From Hirundichthys speculiger (lineage: Eukaryota > Chordata > Actinopteri > Beloniformes > Exocoetidae), in NCBI GenBank assembly GCA_018398805.1, contig JAGFBZ010003012.1:1-64000 (forward strand): a stretch of 64,000 nucleotides of DNA, written 5' to 3'. The notes beneath the pieces were generated by a model. It searched no databases. It was not told the origin of the DNA and saw only the letters and a program-made list of their open reading frames with translations. The position numbers and the translations under genes are program-made. This document shows, in pieces, positions 34,397 to 43,852 of this stretch (the first letter of the stretch is position 1; every line of letters begins with the position of its first letter).

Positions 34397-35345
34397 TTAG
34401 TGTGGTGATTTATCCACAGGGTTGTAAGTTTTGTTCTTATTGTTTTTCAATAGAAGGGGAGCCACTGAGTCCAGCGTTGTCCTTAGTTTAGTATTAAAAT
34501 TGTCGACAATAAAATCACAAGGTGCAGGTAAAATTTCTGCAGGAGTGCTCTGTAAAATCTCAATAAAATTTGCAGCCACTTCATAAGTTAGGTAGCGATT
34601 CCTCACTATTCTCACCGGGGCCTCCTGGTGGCTAAAACTGGTAATGTTAAAATACACATGGTAGTGGTCAGACACAGCCAGGTCAACAACAGAGAAACAC
34701 CTGTAGACAGACCATAAGTTATGTCCAGGTCCAGGTCCAGGTCCAGGTCCAGGTCCAGGTCCAGGTCCAGATCCAGGGTGTGTCCTCTGTTGTGAGTCGG
34801 CTGTGTGACGTGCTGCTTAAAATCCATGCAGGTTAAAAGGTTTGAAAATTCTCTGGATAGAGGATTGGAATTAATATCAACATGTAAATTAAAATCACCA
34901 GTTATTAAAATTCTGTTGTAAGTGGAGTGTATAATTGACAATAATTCAGAGAATTCACTCATAAAAGAGTTGGAATGATGGGGTGGTCTATAAACTGTAA
35001 TACACAGAATTGGGGGACTGCTAAAAACAAAGGAATGATATTCAAATGATGAATAACTTTCAAAAGAATGATCCTTTGGGTTCAGTGATCTCAGGATGAA
35101 TGATGCAGTTACCCTCCTCTTTTGCCTCCCCTAGTCGAAAATAAAAAAGTAAAATTAGGTGGGCAGGCCTCGGTGAGAACAACTGGTGCATCAGTGCCAA
35201 GCCATGTCTCAGTTAATAATAAAATGTCAAGCTTACTGTCTAAAATCAGGTCGTTTATGATGAAAGTTTTGTTAAAGAGAGAGTGCACGTTCAGATTAAT
35301 GTCCGTGCTGAACGTGCGCTCATTGCAGCCTCCACGGGTCCACGG
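34397..35345 (-). pseudogene. LINE ORF2: APE-type endonuclease
   Basis: Read on the minus strand from about 35345 (NVHSLFNKTFIINDLILDSK, then LLLTETWLG with the catalytic Glu). Next comes ILITGDFNLHVD with the catalytic Asp and Asn (about 34910-34875), then THNRGHTLDLD and an SDHYHVYF block with the final Asp/His. The frame is shifted between 35100 and 34962 and again near 34690. A hexanucleotide expansion (34723-34777) inserts a run of alternating Leu-Asp in the domain. Confidence 0.8.
34723..34777. repeat. (CCAGGT)n hexanucleotide array inside LINE endonuclease
   Basis: About nine tandem GTCCAG units. On the minus strand they encode alternating Leu and Asp, extending a pre-existing LDL in the endonuclease. 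The expansion keeps the frame. Confidence 0.95.
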
Positions 35346-35939
35346 GACCCGCAGACGCAGGCTTACATGAATGGTTAAAACAAGAGGAAATGATTAAAGG
35401 GATGAGATTGGAAACTACTGATTTTTTTGTTATTTTGTGAAACAGCTGGTCCTAGTCCGGTACTGATAGTGTTGTTGATGGAAGTGGAACTAAGTCAACA
35501 GAAACTAGGACCAGGGGGACATCAAGCACTTACGGACAGAGCAGATGAGTCACGTGGTAGAGTTGACTGTGGTTGATTGTGGAATAATCCGTAAGAGATG
35601 TTGTCTGAAAGCTGACGGCTACCAGGTTTATTAAGGTGGAGTCCGTCTGCATTGAAGAGATGCCCCCTGTTTCAGAAAGTGTTAAAATGATCAATGAACA
35701 CAACTCCGTGGGAGGTACAGGCTGAAGCCAGCCTGGTGTTAAGGCTCACTAGCCAGCTGAATCATCTGATTCCCCGGGTGGGGCCCCACAGGGGGGGGTG
35801 GGGCCGGAGGTGAAGATGCTGCGGTGGAGCTGTCACAGAGTTAAAAAGAAGGAGAAAATCTTGTTTCAGAAGTTCAGACTCTTGTTTTGGGATATCGTTG
35901 GTTCCAATATGTAAAATTACTTTTGTAGCCTCAGGACGA

Positions 35940-36330
35940 GCTTGAATGATATCCGGAAGTTTCTCCTAGATGTCCAAAACAGCTGCACCAGGAAAGGACA
36001 GGGTCAGACGTCCACTAACTCTCATATTTCTCACAGCTGAGTCTCCGATTAGTAAAATGGTTGGAGCGGACTGGATCAGTGCCTGAGAATTTACCAGAGG
36101 TGGTGAAGATGATGAGGAGGGACCGCCAGGACGGTGGGTAGAAGACCTCCTTGGAGCTGGTGTGAACTGTGGCACAGAGCAACGAGTCTTGCTCCAAACG
36201 GGGCGCTCGGGCGCAGAGGGAGGAGGAACTCGATACGCCAGTGAGCTGCAGGACCAGTGGGATTGCCGATGGGGCGACCGACAGGGCCTGGATCCGTCAC
36301 CCAAGGTGGGGAATTCCTTGACGCTGAGAA
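35940..36330 (-). pseudogene. LINE ORF1: SGNH/GDSL-like esterase domain
   Basis: On the minus strand, TILLIGDSAVRNMRVSGR contains the GDS nucleophile block. After an in-frame stop the chain continues into ILHIGTNDIPKQE (35925-35880), the G-x-N-D block of SGNH hydrolases. ORF1 esterase domains are known in CR1/L2 LINEs. The upstream Pro/Ser-rich linker runs to 36330, where the TIR transposon interrupts it. Confidence 0.65.
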
Positions 36331-36335
36331 GGTCG

Positions 36336-36585
36336 GTTACACCCGCAAACGTAATATTAGCCCACAAATGTAATAAACCACAAACGTAACAAAAATCTGC
36401 AGCTTTGACTGTAAAAATCCTGCAAATGTAATAAATTTCCCACAAACGTAATAACATTGGCCTACTGCAAACGTAACACTGAATTTTCTGCAAATGTAAT
36501 AACTATTACATTTGCAGGAAATTATTACATTTGTGGGACGGTGAAAATCATGACTAATAACTTCCCACAAATGTAATATGAGACT
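36336..36585 (+). repeat. left TIR of the OTU transposon
   Basis: About 250 bp, mirrored at 39529-39766. It contains roughly ten copies of (C)ACAAA(T/C)GTAATA in direct and inverted order, such as CCCACAAATGTAATAAA and TTATTACATTTGTGGG. The array could act as a transposase-binding platform; that function is inference. Confidence 0.9.
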
Positions 36586-36599
36586 GAATAATGATCTTT

Positions 36600-37990
36600 G
36601 TTGTTGTTGTTGTTTGTTTACTTATACACCTGCCAATAGTGACTGAAATGTTGACAAGCAATCTGCAGGTCGACAGAGCAGCATTCTGAGTAAGTTAGAA
36701 ATAACTAACAGAAACACACACACACACACACTGGCCATTCTTGTCAGTTCACAGAATTACTCCGTAGCAGCAAATATGTTGTTTAATTGGATTTATTTTA
36801 TTTTATTCTACCTCTTGTTAATAGGGATTTCTCTGCAGCATCTGACCCACACCACCTGGTCAGCACCTAGTCAGCACCTTGGACAGTGCTGTGCTTTCTT
36901 CTTGTTCTTACAGATGAATGTTTGAGCCCCACTGTACAGAATGATGTATGAGCTTGACACTTGAAGGCTGTTTTCACATTTATCTGCTGAAAATGCTCAT
37001 ATGATTTTAAGAGCTAAGAGCCTATGCTGATGGCTTATGAAGCCTGTTTGAACCATTTAATTAAAATATGTCTGCTTATCAAAAGCCAAAAACGTCAATA
37101 GGTTGTTCATTCTTTGAAGTAGGAAAACATTTGTCAAGGTTTAAGACTGGCCCATATACTTCTTGATAGTAACATGGACCAAGACTGTCTGAAAACTGAC
37201 AAATAAAGGCTTGCAAATAATTAATGACTGGTGAACTTAAGTTAATGTACCCTATGTGAATGCAAGGAAGTGAGAATTGCCACATATTCTTGTTCTTTAG
37301 ATTCTTGCCTATTTTGACTTATCAAGTGTTGTGGATGAAAATGAGCAATAAATCTAATTCCTGAATTTTTGGAAAAAAATTATTGCAAAGAAAAAGTTGC
37401 AACTTCAAAGTACAACAACTGCTATTAATCTTAACTAAACATTGTTTGTATAACAGATTTGTCAGTGGCTATTTCTGCACAGGCCATCTTTTCTGTCTTC
37501 ATATTCATGTTTCTGATAAATAAGATAAATCAAATTAAATAAAGTCCAAACTTTAAATTGGAAAGTAAAGTGGTGCAGAAACATAAAGCCCACTGTGTCC
37601 CTTTGAAAGGCAGGCAGACATAAACAAGAAGCGATAAAAGGAGGATTTGAGGCGGCAGGTGTAAGACACCTCATTATAGCAGAGACCTCATTAAATGTAA
37701 ATAAAAGATGTATGCGTATTGTAGGGCAACATAAAAACTTTTCTCAAAACAGAAATAAGACCAAATAACATATAATAATAAATAACATAATAACAATAAC
37801 ATTTTACTTCCAAAAAAAGTCTTTAACTTTGTAGTGCCCAAAAGCGAGACATGTCAGACATCCAAGCTCTCATCCACCTATTATTGCTGTAGAAAAGTCC
37901 TTCGATATGTTGTGCTAACCCGCTGCTGCGACCAGCTGCTCTGTATAGTTTCACAATGCTGATATCTGTGTCATGATTTTGGCTGATGTG
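36600..37990. other. internal non-coding part of the OTU transposon
   Basis: No convincing ORF is present. A short (GTT)n run lies at 36599-36620 and a (CA)n run at 36716-36731. If the element once had a transposase gene here, it is deleted or unrecognisable. Confidence 0.45.
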
Positions 37991-37997
37991 AAGTTGT

Positions 37998-39450
37998 TCA
38001 GACAATGAAGGTCTGATATAGATGCAGGAAAGGTGCCTTTGGAGATAGTGGAGATACTCTATTGAATGTGGCAACCATGGACATGTCCAAATCCAGGGTG
38101 CATCTAATAATGATCGAGATCATTTTGTTTGGAAATGTTGGGGGAGCATCTTCTGAAATGTCAAAATCATGATTAGAAAGGCCTGCATCCACTTCATCAA
38201 TGTGATCTTCATGCCCTTGATCAGAAAGTTGAGCCTCTGTGGTATCAGTCCTTTCAGCCTCTTTAGGTTTGGAGACTTCTGCATCATCAGGATTAGAGGG
38301 GACCACCTCCACCTCATGGGGACTGGAGACTTCAGGCTGGTGGGGACTGGAGACTTTGGCATCACTGAGATCAGCACATGGAGCTCCAGTGTGACAGTGC
38401 AATCTCTCACAGGGGCAGCTCTGGCTCAGGTGGTAGAATGGGTTGTCCTGTAACCGGAAAGTTGCCGGTTTGATTCCTATGCTGGCTACATGTCAAAGTA
38501 TCCCTGAGCAAGATACTGAACCCCAAATTGCTCCTGGTGAGCTTGTGGCACCTTGCATGGTAGCCTCGGCCATCAGTGCATGAATGGGTGAATGTGACAC
38601 ACACTGTAAAGTGCTTTGAGAGGTCAGTAGACTAGAAAAGCGCTATAGAAATGTGAGTCCATCCATTTACCATTTCACTTTCTCCCTGCTGGATTGATTC
38701 AATGTAGTCGCTAACTGGTCCATGTAGACTAACATAATGATCTCCCTGGCCTTCTGCAATATGACCTAGAACTACAAGGGGCAAATTCTCATGTTTGAAG
38801 GTGTGATAAGAGTTGTTGCATCTGGACCAAGTGTTGAAATAATTAGCACCTGAACATTGAACATTTCAGATGCTCTTTGAAGTGTGATATGGTCTCCGTA
38901 TGTGCCTTGCTGACCCATGCTATGTAGGTAAGTATCCTAGTCACCCTCTACATAATTAGCAAGATGGATTCCTTGTGTTGTCTGAGGATTTGAATGCAAA
39001 TCCTTGACAATTTCTTGCCTAAGGAACGTAGCTGACCGAAATATCCCAAAGTGTATTAACTGGTCAGCAAGTGCTGCAAACTGGCAATTACCATCAGGCT
39101 GTGGATCCAGTTGTATGATGAAACTGGATGACCTAAATGACTCTAACTGGTCCTCACGTCTATAAGGGATCAAGTACTTTCTTTGGTTTGACCTTTGTCA
39201 CGTCCGTTCTTCATCTCTGGTGACACTGCAGATATCTTTCACCGAGAACCACTTGAGTGTAAAATCTGTTTTCCCAGGAGGTGAGAACTTAACCTTGTAC
39301 CTTAAAAGTCTCAGGTTCCTCTTCACAATGACTCCATTCAGAATAGCATGTTTCTTTGTCAGTCTGTGGGTCTTGCACCTAATTCTTACCAAAACCTCAT
39401 AATTAATATGATAGATGGATGTAGGATTTCCAGCACATGCTTTGTGAACC
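37998..39450 (-). pseudogene. transposon-borne OTU-like cysteine protease, broken
   Basis: The frame opens upstream of 39392 with a basic region (VRIRCKTHRLTKKHAI, VKFSPPGKTDFTLKWFSVKD) that stops near 39200. It resumes at 39173-38937 with LDPQPDGNCQFAALADQL, the D-G-N-C catalytic box of OTU deubiquitinases. After a stop it continues with YGDHITLQRASEMFNVQV and, in a shifted frame, GQGDHYVSL, which holds the catalytic His. A SINE (38412-38674) is inserted next. A Ser/Pro/Glu-rich tail follows at 38402-37998. Cys and His are both visible, so the fold was functional before the two stops and one frameshift. OTU proteins cleave ubiquitin chains; the role in transposition is unknown. Confidence 0.75.
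38412..38674 (+). mobile_element. tRNA-derived SINE
   Basis: The head (GGCTCAGGTGGTAGAATGGG and GGTTTGATTCC) matches Pol III A and B boxes. The body (CCCTGAGCAAGATACTGAACC) and the end (AAAGCGCTATAGAAATG, then CCATCCATTTACC) are those of a common teleost SINE. It interrupts the OTU gene of the TIR transposon, so it is the younger insertion. It is not a functional tRNA gene. Confidence 0.85.
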
Positions 39451-39528
39451 CTTTGCTCGTTACAATGCTTAGTTGCATTTTTTGCTCTTCTTCTCTTTTC
39501 TTCAAAAAAATCCCATTGCTTCTTTGAG

Positions 39529-39766
39529 TCTCGGTCTCATATTACATTTGTGGGAAGTTATTACAGTCAAGACTTTTCACCTTCCCACAAATGTAATCAT
39601 TTTCCACAAATGTATTAGTTATTACATTTGCAGAAAATTCAGTGTTACGTTTGCAGTAGGCAAATGTTATTACGTTTGTGGGAAATTTATTACATTTGCA
39701 GGATTTTTACATTCACGTTTGTGGTTTATTACATTTGTGGGCTGTTATTTTGTTTGCGGGTGTAAC
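39529..39766 (-). repeat. right TIR of the OTU transposon
   Basis: Inverted counterpart of 36336-36585. It begins TCTCGGTCTCATATTACATT and ends TTTGCGGGTGTAAC. It has a 17-30 bp internal deletion near its outer third relative to the left TIR (the CTGCAGCTTTGA segment is absent) but otherwise matches closely. Confidence 0.9.
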
Positions 39767-39774
39767 AGGGTCGA

Positions 39775-40200
39775 ACTTGTTCTGTAGCTGGGTCTCGATC
39801 GGTGGGGGAGTGTTGGAATGACGCCCCCCTTTCCCCCCACGAGGACCAACAAGGAACCAGGGCTCTGCCTTAGATGGTGTGGAGCTTAATGGGGTCTTAC
39901 GTCTTGCTCCGAGCTGTGCCCAGGGACCATGGCCGGCGGCAGCCCGTGGTGGGGTCCCGTGGTGGGGTCCTGGGAGGGGGACGGCGGTTGATGTCGTTGG
40001 GCTTAGGAGGAGACGCTGCTCCGACTACTCTGGCTGCAAGACACGGAGCGGTGACATCAGGCACCTGCAGGTGCAGTTGTGCTGCACCAAAGATAATGGT
40101 ACCATCAGGTTCTCGGCCTCCTGGATCATGTGCAGCTTGGATATTCTCATCTCTAGCTCTGATATTTTCTCAGCCAGGTGAGCGCAGTTGAGCCAGATGA
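39775..40200 (-). pseudogene. LINE ORF1, N-terminal part
   Basis: On the minus strand, LAEKISELEMRISKLHMI forms a short coiled coil, followed by a Cys-containing stretch. This fits ORF1 of CR1/L2-type LINEs and lies on the 5' side of the esterase domain at 35940-36330. The two halves are separated by the TIR transposon. Confidence 0.55.
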
Positions 40201-40230
40201 GGAGAAAGAAGTAAGTGGAGCCATTCCTCG

Positions 40231-40556
40231 CTCAGCAGCGGTCCGGACCTTGTTTACCCGATACCAGCTGATTGGATTTTCCACGCTGTTAGAGCAGGGT
40301 TCATCAAAGTAAGTGATTAAATCACAGTCCCGGCGAAACAGAAGTCCCTCTTCCAGTTAATATGAACTTAAATTAGTCACCGATTGTTGTATCATAAAAC
40401 TAAGTAAAACCAGATAAAAAAAAAATCAGAGCTTGAGAGGACGCGAGCCGATGGATGCATAGAAACGCTACGCATGCGTGGAAACAGGCCATTATGTTTA
40501 ATGTTGCTGCATAGACTACGTGATGTAAACAACAATAAATCCTTGTTGTTATTCTC
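40231..40556. other. unassigned
   Basis: Spacer between the LINE 5' end and Harbinger copy 2; nothing was recognised. Confidence 0.4.
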
Positions 40557-40905
40557 TTAGGGCCTGATTTACTAAAGGTTTGCGTGCGTAAAAACGTGTG
40601 CAAACTTGACATCACCCGCAAACCAATGTGCAAGCTGATCTACTAACAGCGTGCAAAGAGGACTGCGCCTCTCAAATGAGCAAAATAGCACACGCTGTTC
40701 ATTTAGTACTTTTGCCCTGATGAATAATCAATATGGGGCGTACCCGCCAGAAAGCGCTAAATACTGGGAGGGGAAAATGCAAATAGGTTCATTTACCACA
40801 CGCAATGAGATTTACCAACCCTGAAAGTAATTGCGGGGATTGTGATTGCGTCTGTATTTAATACGTTCGAAAGGAAGGTGCTAATCTGCCCAGCATTACG
40901 CACCG

Positions 40906-41067
40906 ATGGCTGCTGTTATTGTGGCAAGGAGGCGACATCGCCGAAATCAAAGAATACGCAGAGAGAGAGTCTTTCGGACTCGTGTAAATTTGTTTGGAAT
41001 GAATGAAAACCAGATAGTTGAAACATATCGACTATCTAGCGATTCCATCTTGGAGCTGTTGAGTTAA
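40906..41067 (+). pseudogene. HARBI1-like transposase N-terminus (copy 2)
   Basis: The frame from ATG 40906 encodes 53 residues (starting MAAVIVARRRHRR and including RVFRTRVNLFGMNENQIVET) and stops with TAA after ELLS. Copy 1 has a longer match at this point, so a small deletion removed a few codons and created the stop. The DDE domain is absent, as in copy 1. Confidence 0.85.
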
Positions 41068-41141
41068 GGGCTGATTTGGAGCCGGTCACAAGCACATGCA
41101 AAATGAGAAATATTTTATTTGAATGTTAAATCGAGTATTAT

Positions 41142-41654
41142 TCAGCAAAAGGTTGCCACAGGAGGCACATTCATTTTTTTATTTGTGATAATAAATAAAT
41201 CACGTGTTTTCATGGAGAAAAAAGTGTTTCTTATTGTGCGCCTACCTTGTTCTGCAGTTGGCTCTAGCGTGTCATACCCCAGTATCCCAGTTATCTGCTC
41301 CTCGCAGAAGGTGAGCTGCACCTGCTGCTCAATGCTGGTTAGAGGCATCTCTTCCGCAGGCCCTCCACCTGTCTTGTTTGCCAAAGTTTTATTAAAGGCC
41401 ACTTTTTCTTTAGTTCTTCGCCTTATATCTTGCCACCTTCTTTTAACCTCATCTGCCATTCTTTTTGTCTTACCAACTGCATTTATTCTATCGCAGATTT
41501 TCTCCCATATTGCGTTTCTTTTGGTAATGTTTAAATTTCTTTGCTGTAGTTCATGAATGTGTTTATTTGCCTCTTCCACTAATATCTCTAACTCCAACTC
41601 GTCAAATTTCATTTTGCGCTTGCGTCTATCCTGCTTTCCATCCAGACTCTCCAT
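41142..41654 (-). CDS. Harbinger Myb/SANT-like DNA-binding protein, intact (170 aa)
   Basis: An uninterrupted minus-strand ORF from MESLDGKQDRRKRKMK to TTT TGC TGA. Residues 1-16 are basic and could be a nuclear signal. Residues about 17-90 form a trihelix Myb/SANT-like domain (FDELELEILVEEANKHIHEL, NAIWEKICDRINAV, EVKRRWQDIRRRTKEK). The C-terminal half (LTFCEEQITGILGYDTLE) is unassigned. In complete Harbinger elements this protein partners the transposase. Here it persists without one. It is single-exon and oriented opposite to the transposase remnant, as usual for the superfamily. Confidence 0.92.
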   Translation of the reverse strand: MESLDGKQDRRKRKMKFDELELEILVEEANKHIHELQQRNLNITKRNAIWEKICDRINAVGKTKRMADEVKRRWQDIRRRTKEKVAFNKTLANKTGGGPAEEMPLTSIEQQVQLTFCEEQITGILGYDTLEPTAEQGRRTIRNTFFSMKTRDLFIITNKKMNVPPVATFC

Positions 41655-41834
41655 GGCGCAAACCGTAAGACACGCAACACCTCATTTAAATACTGCGGTT
41701 TGCACCCGTTATCAATTGCGCAAGCATTCTTAGTTGATCACCTGCAAAACACACAACAACAGCGCGTGCAAACTTTTTCAGTGCACACACAATTTAGTAC
41801 TCTTTATTTAGGATCTTAGTAAATCAGGCCCTTA

Positions 41835-42175
41835 GTGGCTACATATGCTATTTGTAGCAACTGTTAACGCTAATAGCCTACAACGGTCAGAATGTGTAGT
41901 GAACATATCCACTCATCCAACGTTATCATGTTGGCAATCCATTGTGCTTTACAGCTGCCAGGCAAACCGGTAATAACAGGCTACGGCAACACGATTGTTT
42001 TATGACAAACACGCCACGTTAATGAATAATCATTTAACTGCCCTGTCCTGACAGGCTAAACCAAACTACTGTTTGTTTACTTTTGCTTGACCTGTCACCT
42101 GACATTTCGCAGCCTATTGGATGAAAGGGGACGGGGATGGGGCTGAGTAACAGCTGCCGTCACCAATATCTTTAC
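41835..42175. other. unassigned
   Basis: No domain or terminus was recognised. Confidence 0.4.
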
Positions 42176-42507
42176 CTCTCTCAGGTAAATGTGGACCCAG
42201 CCTGTCAGAGAGCACTGACTGGAGTAACCAGTTGTTTCAAAGACCTCTACTCCACAGTCATCAGATCTCAATCCTATAGAGCACCTTTGGGATATGGTGG
42301 AAAAGGAGGTTTGAATCATAGATGTGCAGCTGACAAATCTGCAGGAGCTGCATAATATTATCATTAGCAATAATCTCCGGAATGTTTCCAACACCTTGTT
42401 GAATCTATGCCACTAAGAATTAAGAGGCAATTCTTAATAGCATAGATTCAACAAAGTCAAAATAGGGTCCAATTCAGTACTAACAAGGTGTACCTCATAA
42501 AGTGTTG
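42176..42507 (+). mobile_element. Tc1-like 3' fragment
   Basis: Scrambled frames retain the end of a Tc1 transposase (a Ser-Gln...Pro-Ile-Glu-His-Leu-Trp-like block around 42265-42300). The right terminus GGTGTACCTCATAAAGTG follows. The left part is missing and the reading frame is broken repeatedly. Confidence 0.55.
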
Positions 42508-42676
42508 ATTTGCAAATCTCGTAAAGCAATATCTAATATCCAAGAGAACCTAAAGACCATATTAGATGTTAAAACTAAGACATGTTACCATTTAATGCAA
42601 AATATTGACTTTGATGGCGACAACACATCTCCGAAAAGTTCAGCATCCCATCTTCTTTTAACAACTGTCTAACCTG

Positions 42677-43608
42677 TGCCTTGCGAAAGTATTTGCCCCC
42701 CTTGAACTTTTCAACCTTTTGCTACATTTTAGGCTTCAAAAATTAAGATATAAAATTTAAATTTTTTTGTCAAGAATCAACAACAAGTCGGACACAATCG
42801 TGAAGTGGAACGAATTGGATATTTTAAACTTTTTAAACAAATAAAAACCTGAAAAATGTGGCGTGTAATATTTTTCGGTCCCCTCCCTGCCCGGACTGCT
42901 TTGGGGGTTCGCCTCCACTTGCGTCCGGGTCAGGCTGGGAGGCCGTGGGGTAGAGGGACCAGGTCACTGCCCTGTCCCACCCTCTCCAGTATGTGTTCAT
43001 ACCTCTTTTAATGCACATCACTAGATCAGGGCACAAGACACATGGGTCACACACTATGGTATATGGTCGGGTTGGAGGTGCTCCTTGTGGTGGGGATCCA
43101 AGTGGCAGGTGGGTTGCAGCCCAGCAGTGGGTCACTGTCCTTCTTGCCACCCTTTAACCACTCCTGCACTCCAATTTTAATGCAGTCACCTACCCTTATT
43201 TACTTAGTTGGGGGTCACACAGCACTGTTGGCAGCACTACTGTTCTCTAATCGGGGAGTTAGAGAACAGCCTCTACTGCACTAGGGTTTTGGTCAGGGTC
43301 TCGAGGCTCCACGGTGTGGATCTGCTGAGGGAGGATCTGGTGACGGGGCGTTGCCCCTGGTTTTGTTCCATCTCACCGTTCTCCCCCACGGCCTCCCCCA
43401 TGGTCTGGCTCCCTGTGCATGGGTGGCTGGCTCTTGGGTGGGCTGTGGTGGTATGAGGGTTGCCCCCTCTGGTTCCGGTGGCAGGTTGTGTAGGGGGTGG
43501 CTGGCTGTGGCTAGGGCAGGGCCTCGGGCACACACTGGGGCACTCCACCGCTACGAAAGGGGAACTTTCCAACCTTTTGCCACATTTCAGGGGGCCAAAT
43601 ACTTTGGC

Positions 43609-43611
<3 letters not shown>
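42677..43611. mobile_element. Tc1/mariner-type TIR element with GC-rich interior
   Basis: The left end is CCTTGCGAAAGTATTTGCCCC with CAACCTTTTGCTACATTT inside it. The right end is CAACCTTTTGCCACATTTC followed by GGCCAAATACTTTGGCAAGG. These are matching inverted outer ends. The interior 42880-43555 is GC-rich, unlike its surroundings and unlike Tc1, so it is probably a separate insertion. No transposase is present. Confidence 0.5.

Positions 43612-43689
<78 letters not shown>
43612..43689. repeat. (TA)n(TG)n compound microsatellite
   Basis: About 50 bp of TA followed by about 26 bp of TG, starting directly at the right end of the Tc1/mariner-type element whose target is TA. Confidence 0.95.
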
Positions 43690-43727
43690 ACATATGTTTA
43701 CATACATATACAGTGCCTCATACTCAC

Positions 43728-43852
43728 CTTTCATGAAATCTATGGTCTTCAGAGCGCTTTCATGTTTGCTGACATTAAATTTATTATGACTTAGATTGCC
43801 AAGGCCTGGTTTCAACATCTCTGATGGATAGGAGCTCGCTGCTGCTATTAAT
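43728..43852 (-). CDS. MuRF-type TRIM gene, COS-box exon
   Basis: The exon is 125 nt. The acceptor is TTCCCCAG|ATTAATAGC and the donor ATGAAAG|GTGAGT. The first base completes a codon begun in the 23-nt exon (AA|A, Lys). The exon then encodes LIAAASSYPSEMLKPGLGNL and a C-terminal KHESALKTIDFMK, and leaves one base for the next exon. The order, length and final I-D-F motif match the COS box that follows the coiled coil in MuRF and MID-class TRIM proteins and promotes microtubule or sarcomere association. The Tc1-type element and microsatellite end about 40 bp downstream of the donor. Confidence 0.82.

Larger units (their letters stand above)
36329..39773 (-). mobile_element. TIR DNA transposon carrying an OTU-protease gene
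   Basis: The element is 36336-39766 (3431 bp), starting GTTACACCCGC and ending GCGGGTGTAAC. The two TIRs are each about 250 bp and well matched. They are built from many copies, in both orientations, of a CACAAATGTAATA-like word. Flanks AAGGTCG (36329-36335) and AGGGTCG (39767-39773) could be an imperfect 7-bp TSD. The cargo on the minus strand includes an OTU-like cysteine protease but no transposase I can recognise. It is inserted in LINE ORF1. Candidate superfamilies are Mutator-like or KDZ/Zisupton, since some members carry OTU or ULP proteases, but the assignment is open. Confidence 0.75.
32921..40230 (-). mobile_element. L2/CR1-type LINE, antisense, split by a DNA transposon
   Basis: The 3' tail at 32921-33000 is (ATCAA)n followed by CTTTATTTATATAGCAC, read on the opposite strand. 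Upstream on the minus strand come an RT N-terminal scrap, an apurinic endonuclease domain, then ORF1 with an SGNH-type esterase. ORF1 is interrupted by the TIR transposon at 36336-39766 and resumes at 39775-40200. The RT palm region is missing, so the copy is dead. The clade call rests on domain plan (esterase ORF1, APE-RT ORF2) and recognition, not on a search. Confidence 0.7.
40557..41834. mobile_element. PIF/Harbinger deletion derivative, copy 2
   Basis: The element is 40560-41831 (1272 bp), with termini GGGCCTGATTTACTAA and TTAGTAAATCAGGCCC. The 3-bp TSD TTA is perfect (40557-40559 and 41832-41834), the classic Harbinger target. It is closely similar to copy 1 and has the same internal deletion of the transposase. 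The Myb/SANT-like gene is intact here. Confidence 0.95.

Noticed and set aside
38412..38480. Possible tRNA gene
   Set aside because: A and B boxes are present, but the sequence continues into a SINE body and the cloverleaf is degraded.
39874..40191. Two overlapping plus-strand ORFs of about 100 aa
   Set aside because: They are antisense shadows of LINE ORF1; the minus strand gives the recognisable coiled coil.
43273..43818. 181-aa minus-strand ORF with Thr-His and Tyr-Ile runs
   Set aside because: It crosses the (TA)n(TG)n microsatellite and GC-rich repeats. Only its N-terminal portion overlaps the real COS exon, in the same frame by chance of splicing.
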